Below are positions 1 through 4,725 of a stretch of DNA of 7,320 bases, piece after piece (the stretch's first letter is position 1; each line of letters starts with the position of its first letter). This DNA is from Anaerolineae bacterium (GTDB lineage Bacteria; Chloroflexota; Anaerolineae; JADYZS01), in NCBI GenBank assembly GCA_020853075.1, contig JADYZS010000506.1, positions 1 through 7,320 on the forward strand. The letters run 5' to 3'. The position numbers and the translations under genes were made by a program. Under the pieces are notes generated by a model. That model did no database searches, was not told the DNA's origin, and saw only the letters and a list, made by a program, of their open reading frames with translations.

Positions 1-398
1 CCCGCCGCCACGAATGAGCCGAGGACACCGTTGATGAAGCGGGGACTTGAGTCGCTGCCAAAGGTCTTGGCTAACTCTACTGCTTCGTTGATCACCACCT
101 TCACTGGCGCATCGCCGCCTCCGGCCAACTCAAAGAGGGCGATGCGTAGAAGGTTGCGGTCAATGATCGCCATCTGCTCCACGGGCCATTCTGGGGCATA
201 GCGTGTGATCCAGGCATCCAACGTGGCTTTGTGGCGAATGATGCCGGCGACCAGCCTGCGGGCGAAAGCCTCGCCCTCGGCCGGCAATGGCTCATCCAGG
301 AGCCGCTGTTCCAGGACTTGTCCGATGGGATGCGCCACGGCATCGGTCTCAAACAGGGCCTGGAGCGCCAGGGCGCGCGCGTGACGGCGCATCTTCAT
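1..398 (-). CDS. nusB: Transcription antitermination factor NusB (3' end cut by window edge)
   Basis: NusB binds boxA RNA together with ribosomal protein S10 (NusE) in the antitermination complex that keeps RNA polymerase processive on rRNA operons. Translating the minus strand from 398 gives 132 complete codons. The N-terminus reads MKMRRHARALALQALFE, the usual NusB opening (basic patch, then A-L-Q-A-L-F). Later come a central helix with AIIDRNLLRIALFEL (about residues 77-91), VVINEAVELAKTF (101-113) and the signature RFINGVLG (120-127). Family members are about 130-160 residues long, so probably only a short C-terminal tail is missing. The ATG at 398 is preferred over the one at 392. It overlaps the stop of the upstream Asp23-family gene as ATGA, which suggests translational coupling, and an AGGGA lies about 7 nt upstream. 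Asp23 (YqhY) next to NusB is a known arrangement in Firmicutes. The family assignment is secure. Confidence 0.95.
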   Translation of the reverse strand, partial: MKMRRHARALALQALFETDAVAHPIGQVLEQRLLDEPLPAEGEAFARRLVAGIIRHKATLDAWITRYAPEWPVEQMAIIDRNLLRIALFELAGGGDAPVKVVINEAVELAKTFGSDSSPRFINGVLGSFVAA

Positions 399-745
399 GG
401 CGGATTCCCTGCGAAGACCACGTCTTCAATGTGTACGTTCACCGCGCTCACCCCCAGGCCAACCATGTGGCTGATCGCGCGGGTGATCTCGTTCTGCAAG
501 GTTTGCCCCAGTTGCAGCAGGTTTTCGTCGGCCTTCGCCACCAGATAGAGGTCCACTGCGATGGTCTCTTCCCCGATGGTGATGCGAAGGCCCTCGCCCA
601 CAGCCACCCGACCCAAGAGACGGCTCATGCCGTTGGGCGTGCGACCAGAGAGGCGCACCACGCCCGGCTGCGAGAGGGTCGTCTGCCTGACAATGGTGGT
701 AAGAACTTCCGGAGCGATGGTAACCTTACCGATTATCTCGTCCAC
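395..745 (-). CDS. Asp23/Gls24 (YqhY/YloU-type) family envelope stress or homeostasis protein
   Basis: This is a 116-residue protein of the Asp23/Gls24 (DUF322) family. Recognisable parts are GKVTIAPEVL at residues 6-15, PGVVRLSGR about 28-36, a beta-rich middle with VDLYLVAKADEN, and the closing VNVHIEDVVF (102-111), which are the conserved blocks of the family. No signal peptide or membrane segment is seen. The start is GTG at 745, in frame with the first conserved block and only 22 bp after fabG; an AGG lies about 6 nt upstream. Its stop overlaps the nusB start by four bases (ATGA). Known family roles are cell-envelope stress (Asp23) and control of acetyl-CoA carboxylase activity (YqhY, encoded beside accBC and nusB in Bacillus). 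A link to fatty-acid synthesis here is inferred from position directly after fabD-fabG. Which subfamily it belongs to cannot be settled by eye. Confidence 0.9.
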   Translation of the reverse strand: MDEIIGKVTIAPEVLTTIVRQTTLSQPGVVRLSGRTPNGMSRLLGRVAVGEGLRITIGEETIAVDLYLVAKADENLLQLGQTLQNEITRAISHMVGLGVSAVNVHIEDVVFAGNPP

Positions 746-767
746 GGAGTACCTGCCTCAACCGCTT

Positions 768-1514
768 TCACTGCATGACCAGGCCGCCGTCCACGCTCAA
801 CACCTGTCCGGTGATGAAGGAGGCCGCATCAGAGGCAAGGAAGGCTACCGCCTCGGCGACATCTTCGCAGGTCCCCAGGCGGCCCAACGGCGTGGCTTTG
901 ATGGCAGCTTCGCGCGCGCTTTCGGGCAAGACGTTGGTCAACGCAGTGGGGATGAAACCCGGCGCCACCGCGTTTACGCTGATGCCGCGCGGCCCCAGTT
1001 CCTTCGCCAACGATTTGGTGAAGCCGATGATCCCGGCCTTTGACGCCGCATAGTTGGCCTGACCGGCCTGGCCGGCCAGCCCTACAACAGAGGTCATGTT
1101 GATAATACGCCCATAGCGCGCCTTGATCATCGGGCGGCTCGCGGCTTTGCAGCAATTGAAGGTGGACTTCAGGTTGGTATCAAGTACCAGGTCCCAGTCT
1201 TCTTCCTTCATCATCATCAAGAGCATGTCGCGCGTCGTCCCCGCGTTGTTCACGAGGATATCAAGGCGGCCCCAGGTATCCAACGTGACCTTGACTAGCT
1301 CCTGGGCTGCGGCCAACCGGCTGACGTCGGCCTGAACGACGAGGGCCGTGCCTCCGGCATTGAGAATGGCTGCTGCTGTTTCCTCGGCACTGGCGGCGCT
1401 GTCCCGGTGGTTGACCACGACCTTCGCGCCCTCCGCGGCTAACTTGATAGCAACCGCCCTGCCGATGCCTCGCGAACTGCCGGTCACGATGGCGACCCGA
1501 TCCTGAAGCCCCAT
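768..1514 (-). CDS. fabG: 3-oxoacyl-[acyl-carrier-protein] reductase FabG
   Basis: FabG is the NADPH-dependent short-chain dehydrogenase that reduces 3-ketoacyl-ACP to 3-hydroxyacyl-ACP, the first reduction of each cycle of cytosolic type II fatty-acid synthesis. From the ATG at 1514 it is 248 residues, the usual FabG length. The Rossmann cofactor motif TGSSRGIG is at residues 11-18, NNAG at 89-92, and the catalytic tetrad is N114, S142, Y155 and K159 (YAASK at 155-159). The PG motif lies in NAVAPGF and the C-terminus ITGQVLSVDGG is typical. The start at 1514 (MGLQDRVAIVTG) is chosen because homologues begin there and GGAGG sits 3 nt upstream. The open frame continues upstream to 1604, but that part translates a hairpin and resembles no family member. 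It follows fabD. Other SDR enzymes share this fold, but the context makes FabG the best call. Confidence 0.96.
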   Translation of the reverse strand: MGLQDRVAIVTGSSRGIGRAVAIKLAAEGAKVVVNHRDSAASAEETAAAILNAGGTALVVQADVSRLAAAQELVKVTLDTWGRLDILVNNAGTTRDMLLMMMKEEDWDLVLDTNLKSTFNCCKAASRPMIKARYGRIINMTSVVGLAGQAGQANYAASKAGIIGFTKSLAKELGPRGISVNAVAPGFIPTALTNVLPESAREAAIKATPLGRLGTCEDVAEAVAFLASDAASFITGQVLSVDGGLVMQ

Positions 1515-1546
1515 GCGCCTCCGTGTGTGTCTAACATCTTTCCAAG

Positions 1547-1594
1547 CCCCTACCCAGGCCCTCTCCCGTTTCATGGGGGACGGCCTGGGTGGGG
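1547..1594. repeat. GC-rich imperfect inverted repeat (REP-like hairpin) between fabD and fabG
   Basis: The arms at 1547-1560 (ccccTacccaggcc) and 1582-1594 are complementary except for one bulged T. Within the loop, tccc (1564-1567) can pair with ggga (1577-1580). No U-tract follows the stem in either direction, so it does not look like an intrinsic terminator. The composition resembles dispersed REP-type hairpins of GC-rich genomes. It could stabilise or delimit the fabD 3' end, or be a processing site. The pairing is seen directly; repeat status is inferred. Confidence 0.6.
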
Positions 1595-1622
1595 AGCAAG
1601 TCATAGACCAGAGACTTTGTTA

Positions 1623-2567
1623 TCAAGCAAGTTCCGTCTTAACCGCTGCGATACTGGCCGCGTCACCCACGTTGGCTGTGCGCGCCGCGGGCGCGATGCG
1701 TTTGACCAGTCCCGTGAGCACGGTGCCGGGTCCCACTTCCACGAAGGTCGCGACCCCTTGAGAAGCCATCCGCCCCACCGATTCAGTCCAGCGCACTGGC
1801 GAGATGAGTTGCAAAACCAGTTCCTCCCGGATCGCCGCCACCCCATCCAGCGGGCAGGCCCGGACGTTGCTCACCACCGGGATCGTGGGGAGTTGCATCG
1901 GTGTCGCCTCCACCCCACGCCGGAAGTCGTCCAACGCGCTCTGCATCAAGGGCGAGTGCGCGGCAATACTGACGGCCAGGGGGATAACCCGCTTGGCGCC
2001 AGCGGCTTTTGCCAGTTCGCCTGCCCGTTCCAGCGCGGTCCGGTCTCCGGAGATGACGATTTGGCCGGGCGCGTTATCGTTGGCGACCTGCACCACGCGT
2101 CCGGTTTCCTGGCTGGCTTGTGCGCAGGCGGCTTCCAGCAGGGTGCGCTCTAAGCCTAGGACCGCGGCCATGCCGCCGGGTTGCGCCTCGCCTGCGCGTT
2201 TCATCAGGCGACCGCGTTCTCGCACCAGGCGCAGACCGTCGGCAAGGCTCAACGCGCCCGCAGCACAAAGCGCGCTATATTCGCCCATGCTGTGCCCGGC
2301 AACGAAACGCGGTTGCGGGACGTTGCCCATGGCCTCCCAGGCGCGCAGGGCGGCAATGCTGGCGGCCAGGATGGCGGGCTGGGCATTGATCGTGTCGGTC
2401 AATACCTCAGCCGGACCCTCAAAGCACAGGCGGCTCAAAGGAAAGCCGAGAACCCCATCCGTTTCCGCGAAGACGGCAGCCGCCGCCGGATGCTGCGCCG
2501 CGAGATCTCGTCCCATCCCTACGGTCTGGGACCCCTGGCCGGGGAATAAGAAAGCGACTTCACTCAT
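1623..2567 (-). CDS. fabD: Malonyl CoA-acyl carrier protein transacylase FabD
   Basis: FabD transfers the malonyl group from malonyl-CoA to the phosphopantetheine thiol of acyl carrier protein, supplying the extender unit for type II fatty-acid synthesis in the cytosol. Counting from the ATG at 2567 (314 residues, normal for the family), the N-terminal FLFPGQGSQ spans about 6-14. The nucleophile elbow GHSMGEY is at 91-97 with S93 as catalytic serine. R118 (RERGRLM) is the carboxylate-binding arginine and H204 (AAHSPLM) the catalytic histidine. VEVGPGTVLTGLVKRI near the C-terminus is also typical. Start choice is uncertain. A TTG at 2573 adds two residues and has GGAG 10 nt upstream; the ATG at 2567 has no clear Shine-Dalgarno site but gives the usual MSEVAFLFPGQG opening. 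It sits between rpmF and fabG, with a hairpin in the gap on each side. Confidence 0.95.
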   Translation of the reverse strand: MSEVAFLFPGQGSQTVGMGRDLAAQHPAAAAVFAETDGVLGFPLSRLCFEGPAEVLTDTINAQPAILAASIAALRAWEAMGNVPQPRFVAGHSMGEYSALCAAGALSLADGLRLVRERGRLMKRAGEAQPGGMAAVLGLERTLLEAACAQASQETGRVVQVANDNAPGQIVISGDRTALERAGELAKAAGAKRVIPLAVSIAAHSPLMQSALDDFRRGVEATPMQLPTIPVVSNVRACPLDGVAAIREELVLQLISPVRWTESVGRMASQGVATFVEVGPGTVLTGLVKRIAPAARTANVGDAASIAAVKTELA

Positions 2568-2599
2568 CGCCAAGAGCGCTTGTCTCCAAGAGATAACAA

Positions 2600-2637
2600 G
2601 CGGGGGAGCCGGGGGACCTTGCCCCCAAATCCCCCGC
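2600..2637. repeat. GC-rich inverted repeat (REP-like hairpin) in the rpmF-fabD gap
   Basis: An 8-bp perfect outer stem pairs 2600-2607 (gcggggga) with 2630-2637 (tcccccgc). After a 3x3 internal loop, an inner stem pairs ggggg (2611-2615) with ccccc (2622-2626) around the loop accttg. In the transcribed (minus) direction the following bases are only mildly T-rich, with no run of Us, so a strong intrinsic terminator is unlikely. It lies about 30 nt before the fabD start, where it could attenuate, process or stabilise the message. Pairing is seen; function is inferred. Confidence 0.6.
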
Positions 2638-2690
2638 GAGGTTGCCCTGGAACAGTCCTAGATGAATCGCTGCCGGATGTATAAGGCGTT

Positions 2691-2885
2691 CTAGGGGGCC
2701 TTCTTGGTCTCTATCTCTATGATCTCTTCGCCCTTGTAATAGCCGCACTCTGGGCACACTCTATGAGCAGGCCGCATCTTGTGGCAATGGGGGCAAGAGA
2801 TGAGTTTCATGGCCGACAGCGCTTGATGAGAACGGCGGCGGGCGCTCCGGCCTTTGGATAATCTGCGTTTTGGTAGCGGTGGCAC
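2691..2885 (-). CDS. rpmF: 50S ribosomal protein L32 (zinc-binding form)
   Basis: This is bacterial L32 (bL32) of the large ribosomal subunit. The 64-residue product starts PPLPKRRLSKGRSARRRSH, the basic N-terminal tail of the family. It ends with a zinc ribbon of four cysteines, C31-x2-C34-x9-C44-x2-C47, in the context HRVCPECGYYKGEEIIEI, so it is the C+ (zinc-binding) form rather than the Cys-less paralogue. The start is GTG at 2885, which matches family length (about 57-65) and has AAGGGAG 10 nt upstream. A TTG at 2927 would add 14 unrelated residues and is not favoured. The DUF177 gene directly upstream is the classic partner of rpmF across bacteria, and fabD follows. It is probably co-transcribed from the promoter at 3589-3561. 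Confidence 0.96.
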   Translation of the reverse strand: MPPLPKRRLSKGRSARRRSHQALSAMKLISCPHCHKMRPAHRVCPECGYYKGEEIIEIETKKAP

Positions 2886-2932
2886 GTTCGGGTTACTCCC
2901 TTCCGAAAAACATTGGTGAAGCGACAATCCAA

Positions 2933-2947
2933 CCCGGTTGTGCCGGG
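2933..2947. other. Small hairpin in the leader between the DUF177 gene and rpmF
   Basis: Five perfect pairs (cccgg at 2933-2937 with ccggg at 2943-2947) close a 5-nt loop in the 83-bp gap. It is followed in the transcribed direction by TTGGATTGT, with no U-run, so it is not a terminator. It might influence mRNA processing or L32 expression, but a stem this short can arise by chance in GC-rich DNA. I see no convincing promoter in this gap. Confidence 0.3.
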
Positions 2948-2968
2948 AGGATAATCTTCAACATGGTA

Positions 2969-3493
2969 CTAGAGCAGTTCTTTCAATAGAGACCAACGGG
3001 GATCGCTCTCCCGCTCGGCGCAATCACATGGGCCCTCATTCCAGTTCTGGCCGCACACCGGGCACAACCCCTTGCACTCTGGCCGGCAGAGAGGATGCAT
3101 CGGCAATAGGATGAAAAGCCCCTGCCGGACAACCTCGGTCAGGTCCAGAATGTGGTGGGCATCAATCCAAAGAGCCCGATCCTCTTCCTCCATAGCCAGT
3201 CTGCGGCCTGTCAGCACGTCTATGGTAGGGCGATATTCCTCTTCTATTTCCAATTCCAGCCGGGCCGTCAAAGGTTCCTGGCAGCGGCTGCAAGCCAATC
3301 CTACCTCCGTGGAGAGATCCCCTTCCACCAGGACACCTGATTGGGTACGCAGGAATCGCACCTCTCCCGTGAGAGGCCGGATTACCGGCAATTCCGGATC
3401 CAGGTCCGCGATGTCGGCGTGCACCGGGTAAGAGCGAGTGGAGCCGATAGGTTCTTTAAGGAGCTGCGCGACGTTGTATTGCATGGCCTGCAT
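2969..3493 (-). CDS. DUF177 family protein (YceD/YlbN), rRNA accumulation factor
   Basis: This is a 174-residue cytosolic protein of the DUF177 family. Bacterial and plastid members are known to be needed for normal 23S rRNA accumulation, and the gene is almost always next to rpmF, as here. The middle has the first Cys pair, LACSRCQEPL (C68, C71), followed by an acidic strand with EIEEEYRP. The C-terminus holds the second Cys cluster, CRPECKGLCPVCGQNWNEG and CDC (C136, C140, C144, C147, C156, C158), which is the family signature and a likely metal site. The ATG at 3493 has CAGGG 5 nt upstream. A second ATG at 3484 (MQYNVAQLL) is a possible alternative start, giving 171 residues. It is the first gene after the consensus promoter, with a leader of about 60 nt. 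The stop is TAG. Confidence 0.93.
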   Translation of the reverse strand: MQAMQYNVAQLLKEPIGSTRSYPVHADIADLDPELPVIRPLTGEVRFLRTQSGVLVEGDLSTEVGLACSRCQEPLTARLELEIEEEYRPTIDVLTGRRLAMEEEDRALWIDAHHILDLTEVVRQGLFILLPMHPLCRPECKGLCPVCGQNWNEGPCDCAERESDPRWSLLKELL

Positions 3494-3560
3494 CCTGGCC
3501 CTGATGTAAATAGGCAGAAAGGCTGACCCAGTCTCCCTGCCCAGAGCCTCAACGCGCTAC

Positions 3561-3589
3561 ATTATATGACAGGCCGCTCCAAGTGTCAA
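3561..3589 (-). promoter_or_regulatory. Perfect consensus sigma-70/sigma-A promoter of the DUF177-rpmF-fab-nusB operon
   Basis: Reading the minus strand, TTGACA (3589-3584) is separated by exactly 17 nt from TATAAT (3566-3561): both hexamers match the housekeeping consensus at all six positions with optimal spacing. Transcription would start near 3554, about 60 nt before the DUF177 start at 3493. The -35 box overlaps the TGA stop (3588-3586) of the preceding coiled-coil gene. No terminator is visible between the two genes, so readthrough from recG-coaD is likely to add to this promoter. I do not recognise an operator (such as a FapR site) around it. Confidence 0.88.
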
Positions 3590-4134
3590 ACGCGCGAGGG
3601 CGCGCCCTTGTCTTGAATTCCTTTTGTCCCATCTGACGTGCCAGCAGTCGCAGGCATGTCGCTGGCAATCCCTTTGCTGTCCGGCGACGGCCCCGATGGG
3701 GTGAGCCGTTGCAGGCCGTTGTTTATCTGTTTTTGCAGTCTCGCCAGTTCGTCCGCCAGGCCGCGCAACACCTGCACCGTATATTCCTTCGCGCCGGCCT
3801 CCATTTCTTTGGCTTCCTGTTGGGCCTGAGCCACGATGGCTTCCGCACGGCGCTCGGCGGCGCGAATCATCTCCCTGTCTTCCACAGTCAAAGAGGCTTG
3901 TTCGCGAGCCACGGCGAGGATGCGTTGGCTTTCTTCTTGGGCTTGAGCCACCAGCCGGTCGCGCTCCGACATGGCGCGCTTGGCCTGCCGGATTTCCTCC
4001 GGTATTGCCATGCGCATCTGATCCAGGAGGCGCAGACACTCTTGTTCGTGCACCAGCAGGCTGGAGGTAAATGGAACCCGCCAACTGCGGTTTAGCAAGG
4101 CTTCCAATTGATCTACGAGCTGTAGGATTTCTAT
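3586..4134 (-). CDS. Conserved coiled-coil protein (DivIVA-like / 'ATPase'-annotated), probable ATA start
   Basis: No enzymatic function is recognisable. From the proposed start (182 residues) the protein opens EILQLVDQLEALLNRSWRVP, then VHEQECLRLLDQMRMAIPEEIRQAKR (about 28-53). A long Ala/Glu/Gln/Arg heptad-like region (about 46-140) follows, with AQAQEES and AQAQQEAKE, which predicts a coiled coil. The tail (about 143-182) is rich in S, T, G, P and D and looks disordered. From memory, similar proteins lie after coaD in Firmicutes and Chloroflexi, begin near the VDQLE block, and are often labelled ATPase or ATP synthase b-like only because of the coiled coil. The usual ATG/GTG/TTG starts do not fit. 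The only upstream one, GTG at 4203, has no Shine-Dalgarno site and would add 23 residues. A near-perfect ribosome site at 4149-4139 instead points to ATA at 4134. The frame itself is well supported; the start is an inference. Confidence 0.78.
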   Translation of the reverse strand: MEILQLVDQLEALLNRSWRVPFTSSLLVHEQECLRLLDQMRMAIPEEIRQAKRAMSERDRLVAQAQEESQRILAVAREQASLTVEDREMIRAAERRAEAIVAQAQQEAKEMEAGAKEYTVQVLRGLADELARLQKQINNGLQRLTPSGPSPDSKGIASDMPATAGTSDGTKGIQDKGAPSRV

Positions 4135-4138
4135 GGGT

Positions 4139-4149
4139 ATCACCTCCTT
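4139..4149 (-). promoter_or_regulatory. Near-perfect Shine-Dalgarno site preceding an ATA codon
   Basis: The minus strand reads AAGGAGGTGAT, an 11-base match to the complement of the 16S rRNA 3' end. It is followed by ACCC and then ATA at 4134-4132, so GGAGG is 8 nt from that codon. No ATG, GTG or TTG lies at a usable distance downstream in this frame; the first, a TTG 24 nt past the ATA, is too far. The site lies inside the longer open frame that starts at 4203, which argues that this longer start is not the one used. Confidence 0.8.
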
Positions 4150-4195
4150 AGCAGGGGACAATCCCTTGCCCCGGCTGGCAGCCTCTAGGATAGGC

Positions 4196-4723
4196 TCAAT
4201 CACGCGTGATCATCATAGGCGCGACCCTCGTCGCCGGATCATCCTTGCCCTGGAGACGCTGGTGGACCATCTTCTGGACGAAAGGCGTCGTCATGCCGCT
4301 GATGTCTCCGCCTAAGGCAGCCACTTCCTTTAGAATGCTGGCGCTGAGGAACGCGTTTTGCAGGCTCGTCATCAAGCAAACGAATTCAATCTCCGGAGCC
4401 AGGGTTTTGTTCGTCAGAGCCATCTGAAACTCAAACTCAAAGTCGGAGATCACACGCAGGCCGCGCACAATCGCGGTGGCGTGTTGCTCCCGTGCAAACT
4501 CCACCGTCAGGCTGCGATAGGGAAGGACTTGCACGTTGGCATGACCCTGCAAGGCATCGCGGCACATGGCGACCCGTTCCTCGGTGGAGAATAGGAGCGA
4601 CTTTGCTGGCCGGTCATAGACACCGACGATGACCTGATCAAAGAGCGACGCCGCGCGCGCGGCAATGTCAATGTGTCCGTAATGCACCGGATCAAACGTA
4701 CCCGGATAGATGGCGATGGTCAT
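4196..4723 (-). CDS. coaD: Phosphopantetheine adenylyltransferase CoaD
   Basis: CoaD (PPAT) adenylates 4'-phosphopantetheine with ATP to give dephospho-CoA and pyrophosphate, the penultimate step of coenzyme A synthesis in the cytosol. At 175 residues it is slightly longer than the usual 155-170. The nucleotidyltransferase motif YPGTFDPVHYGHIDI begins at residue 6, with T9 and H17 of the T/HxGH-type ATP site. RPAKSLLFSTEERV, IVRGLRVISDFEFEFQMALTNKTL and NAFLSASILKEVA (family form: FLSSSLVKEVA) follow in the expected order. The C-terminal tail QRLQGKDDPATRVAPM is less conserved. The ATG at 4723 is two bases after the recG TAA, with GAG 6 nt upstream inside the end of recG, so translation is probably coupled to recG. 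Its role links functionally to the ACP-dependent FabD and FabG encoded downstream. Confidence 0.96.
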   Translation of the reverse strand: MTIAIYPGTFDPVHYGHIDIAARAASLFDQVIVGVYDRPAKSLLFSTEERVAMCRDALQGHANVQVLPYRSLTVEFAREQHATAIVRGLRVISDFEFEFQMALTNKTLAPEIEFVCLMTSLQNAFLSASILKEVAALGGDISGMTTPFVQKMVHQRLQGKDDPATRVAPMMITRD

Positions 4724-4725
4724 GA

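Noticed and set aside
1547..1594. Intrinsic terminator between fabD and fabG
   Set aside because: No U-tract follows the stem in either direction, and fabG directly downstream has no visible promoter of its own. The same reasoning applies to the hairpin at 2600-2637.
1515..1604. N-terminal extension of fabG to 1604
   Set aside because: The extra 30 residues translate the hairpin and do not resemble FabG. The ATG at 1514 has GGAGG upstream and gives the standard 248-residue length.
1804..2661. Long plus-strand open frame (285 codons) antisense to fabD
   Set aside because: It is antisense to an unmistakable FabD, has composition typical of a GC-rich shadow frame (Arg, Ala, Ser, Pro) and no family motif.
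3557..4084. Second minus-strand frame (175 codons) overlapping the coiled-coil gene
   Set aside because: Its product is low-complexity Gly/Arg/Pro/Ser sequence, whereas the other frame has a conserved head and heptad pattern and lies behind the ribosome site.
4135..4203. GTG at 4203 as the start of the coiled-coil gene
   Set aside because: It has no Shine-Dalgarno site, would overlap the end of coaD by 8 nt, and would translate through the near-perfect ribosome site at 4149-4139. It remains a fallback if ATA is not used.
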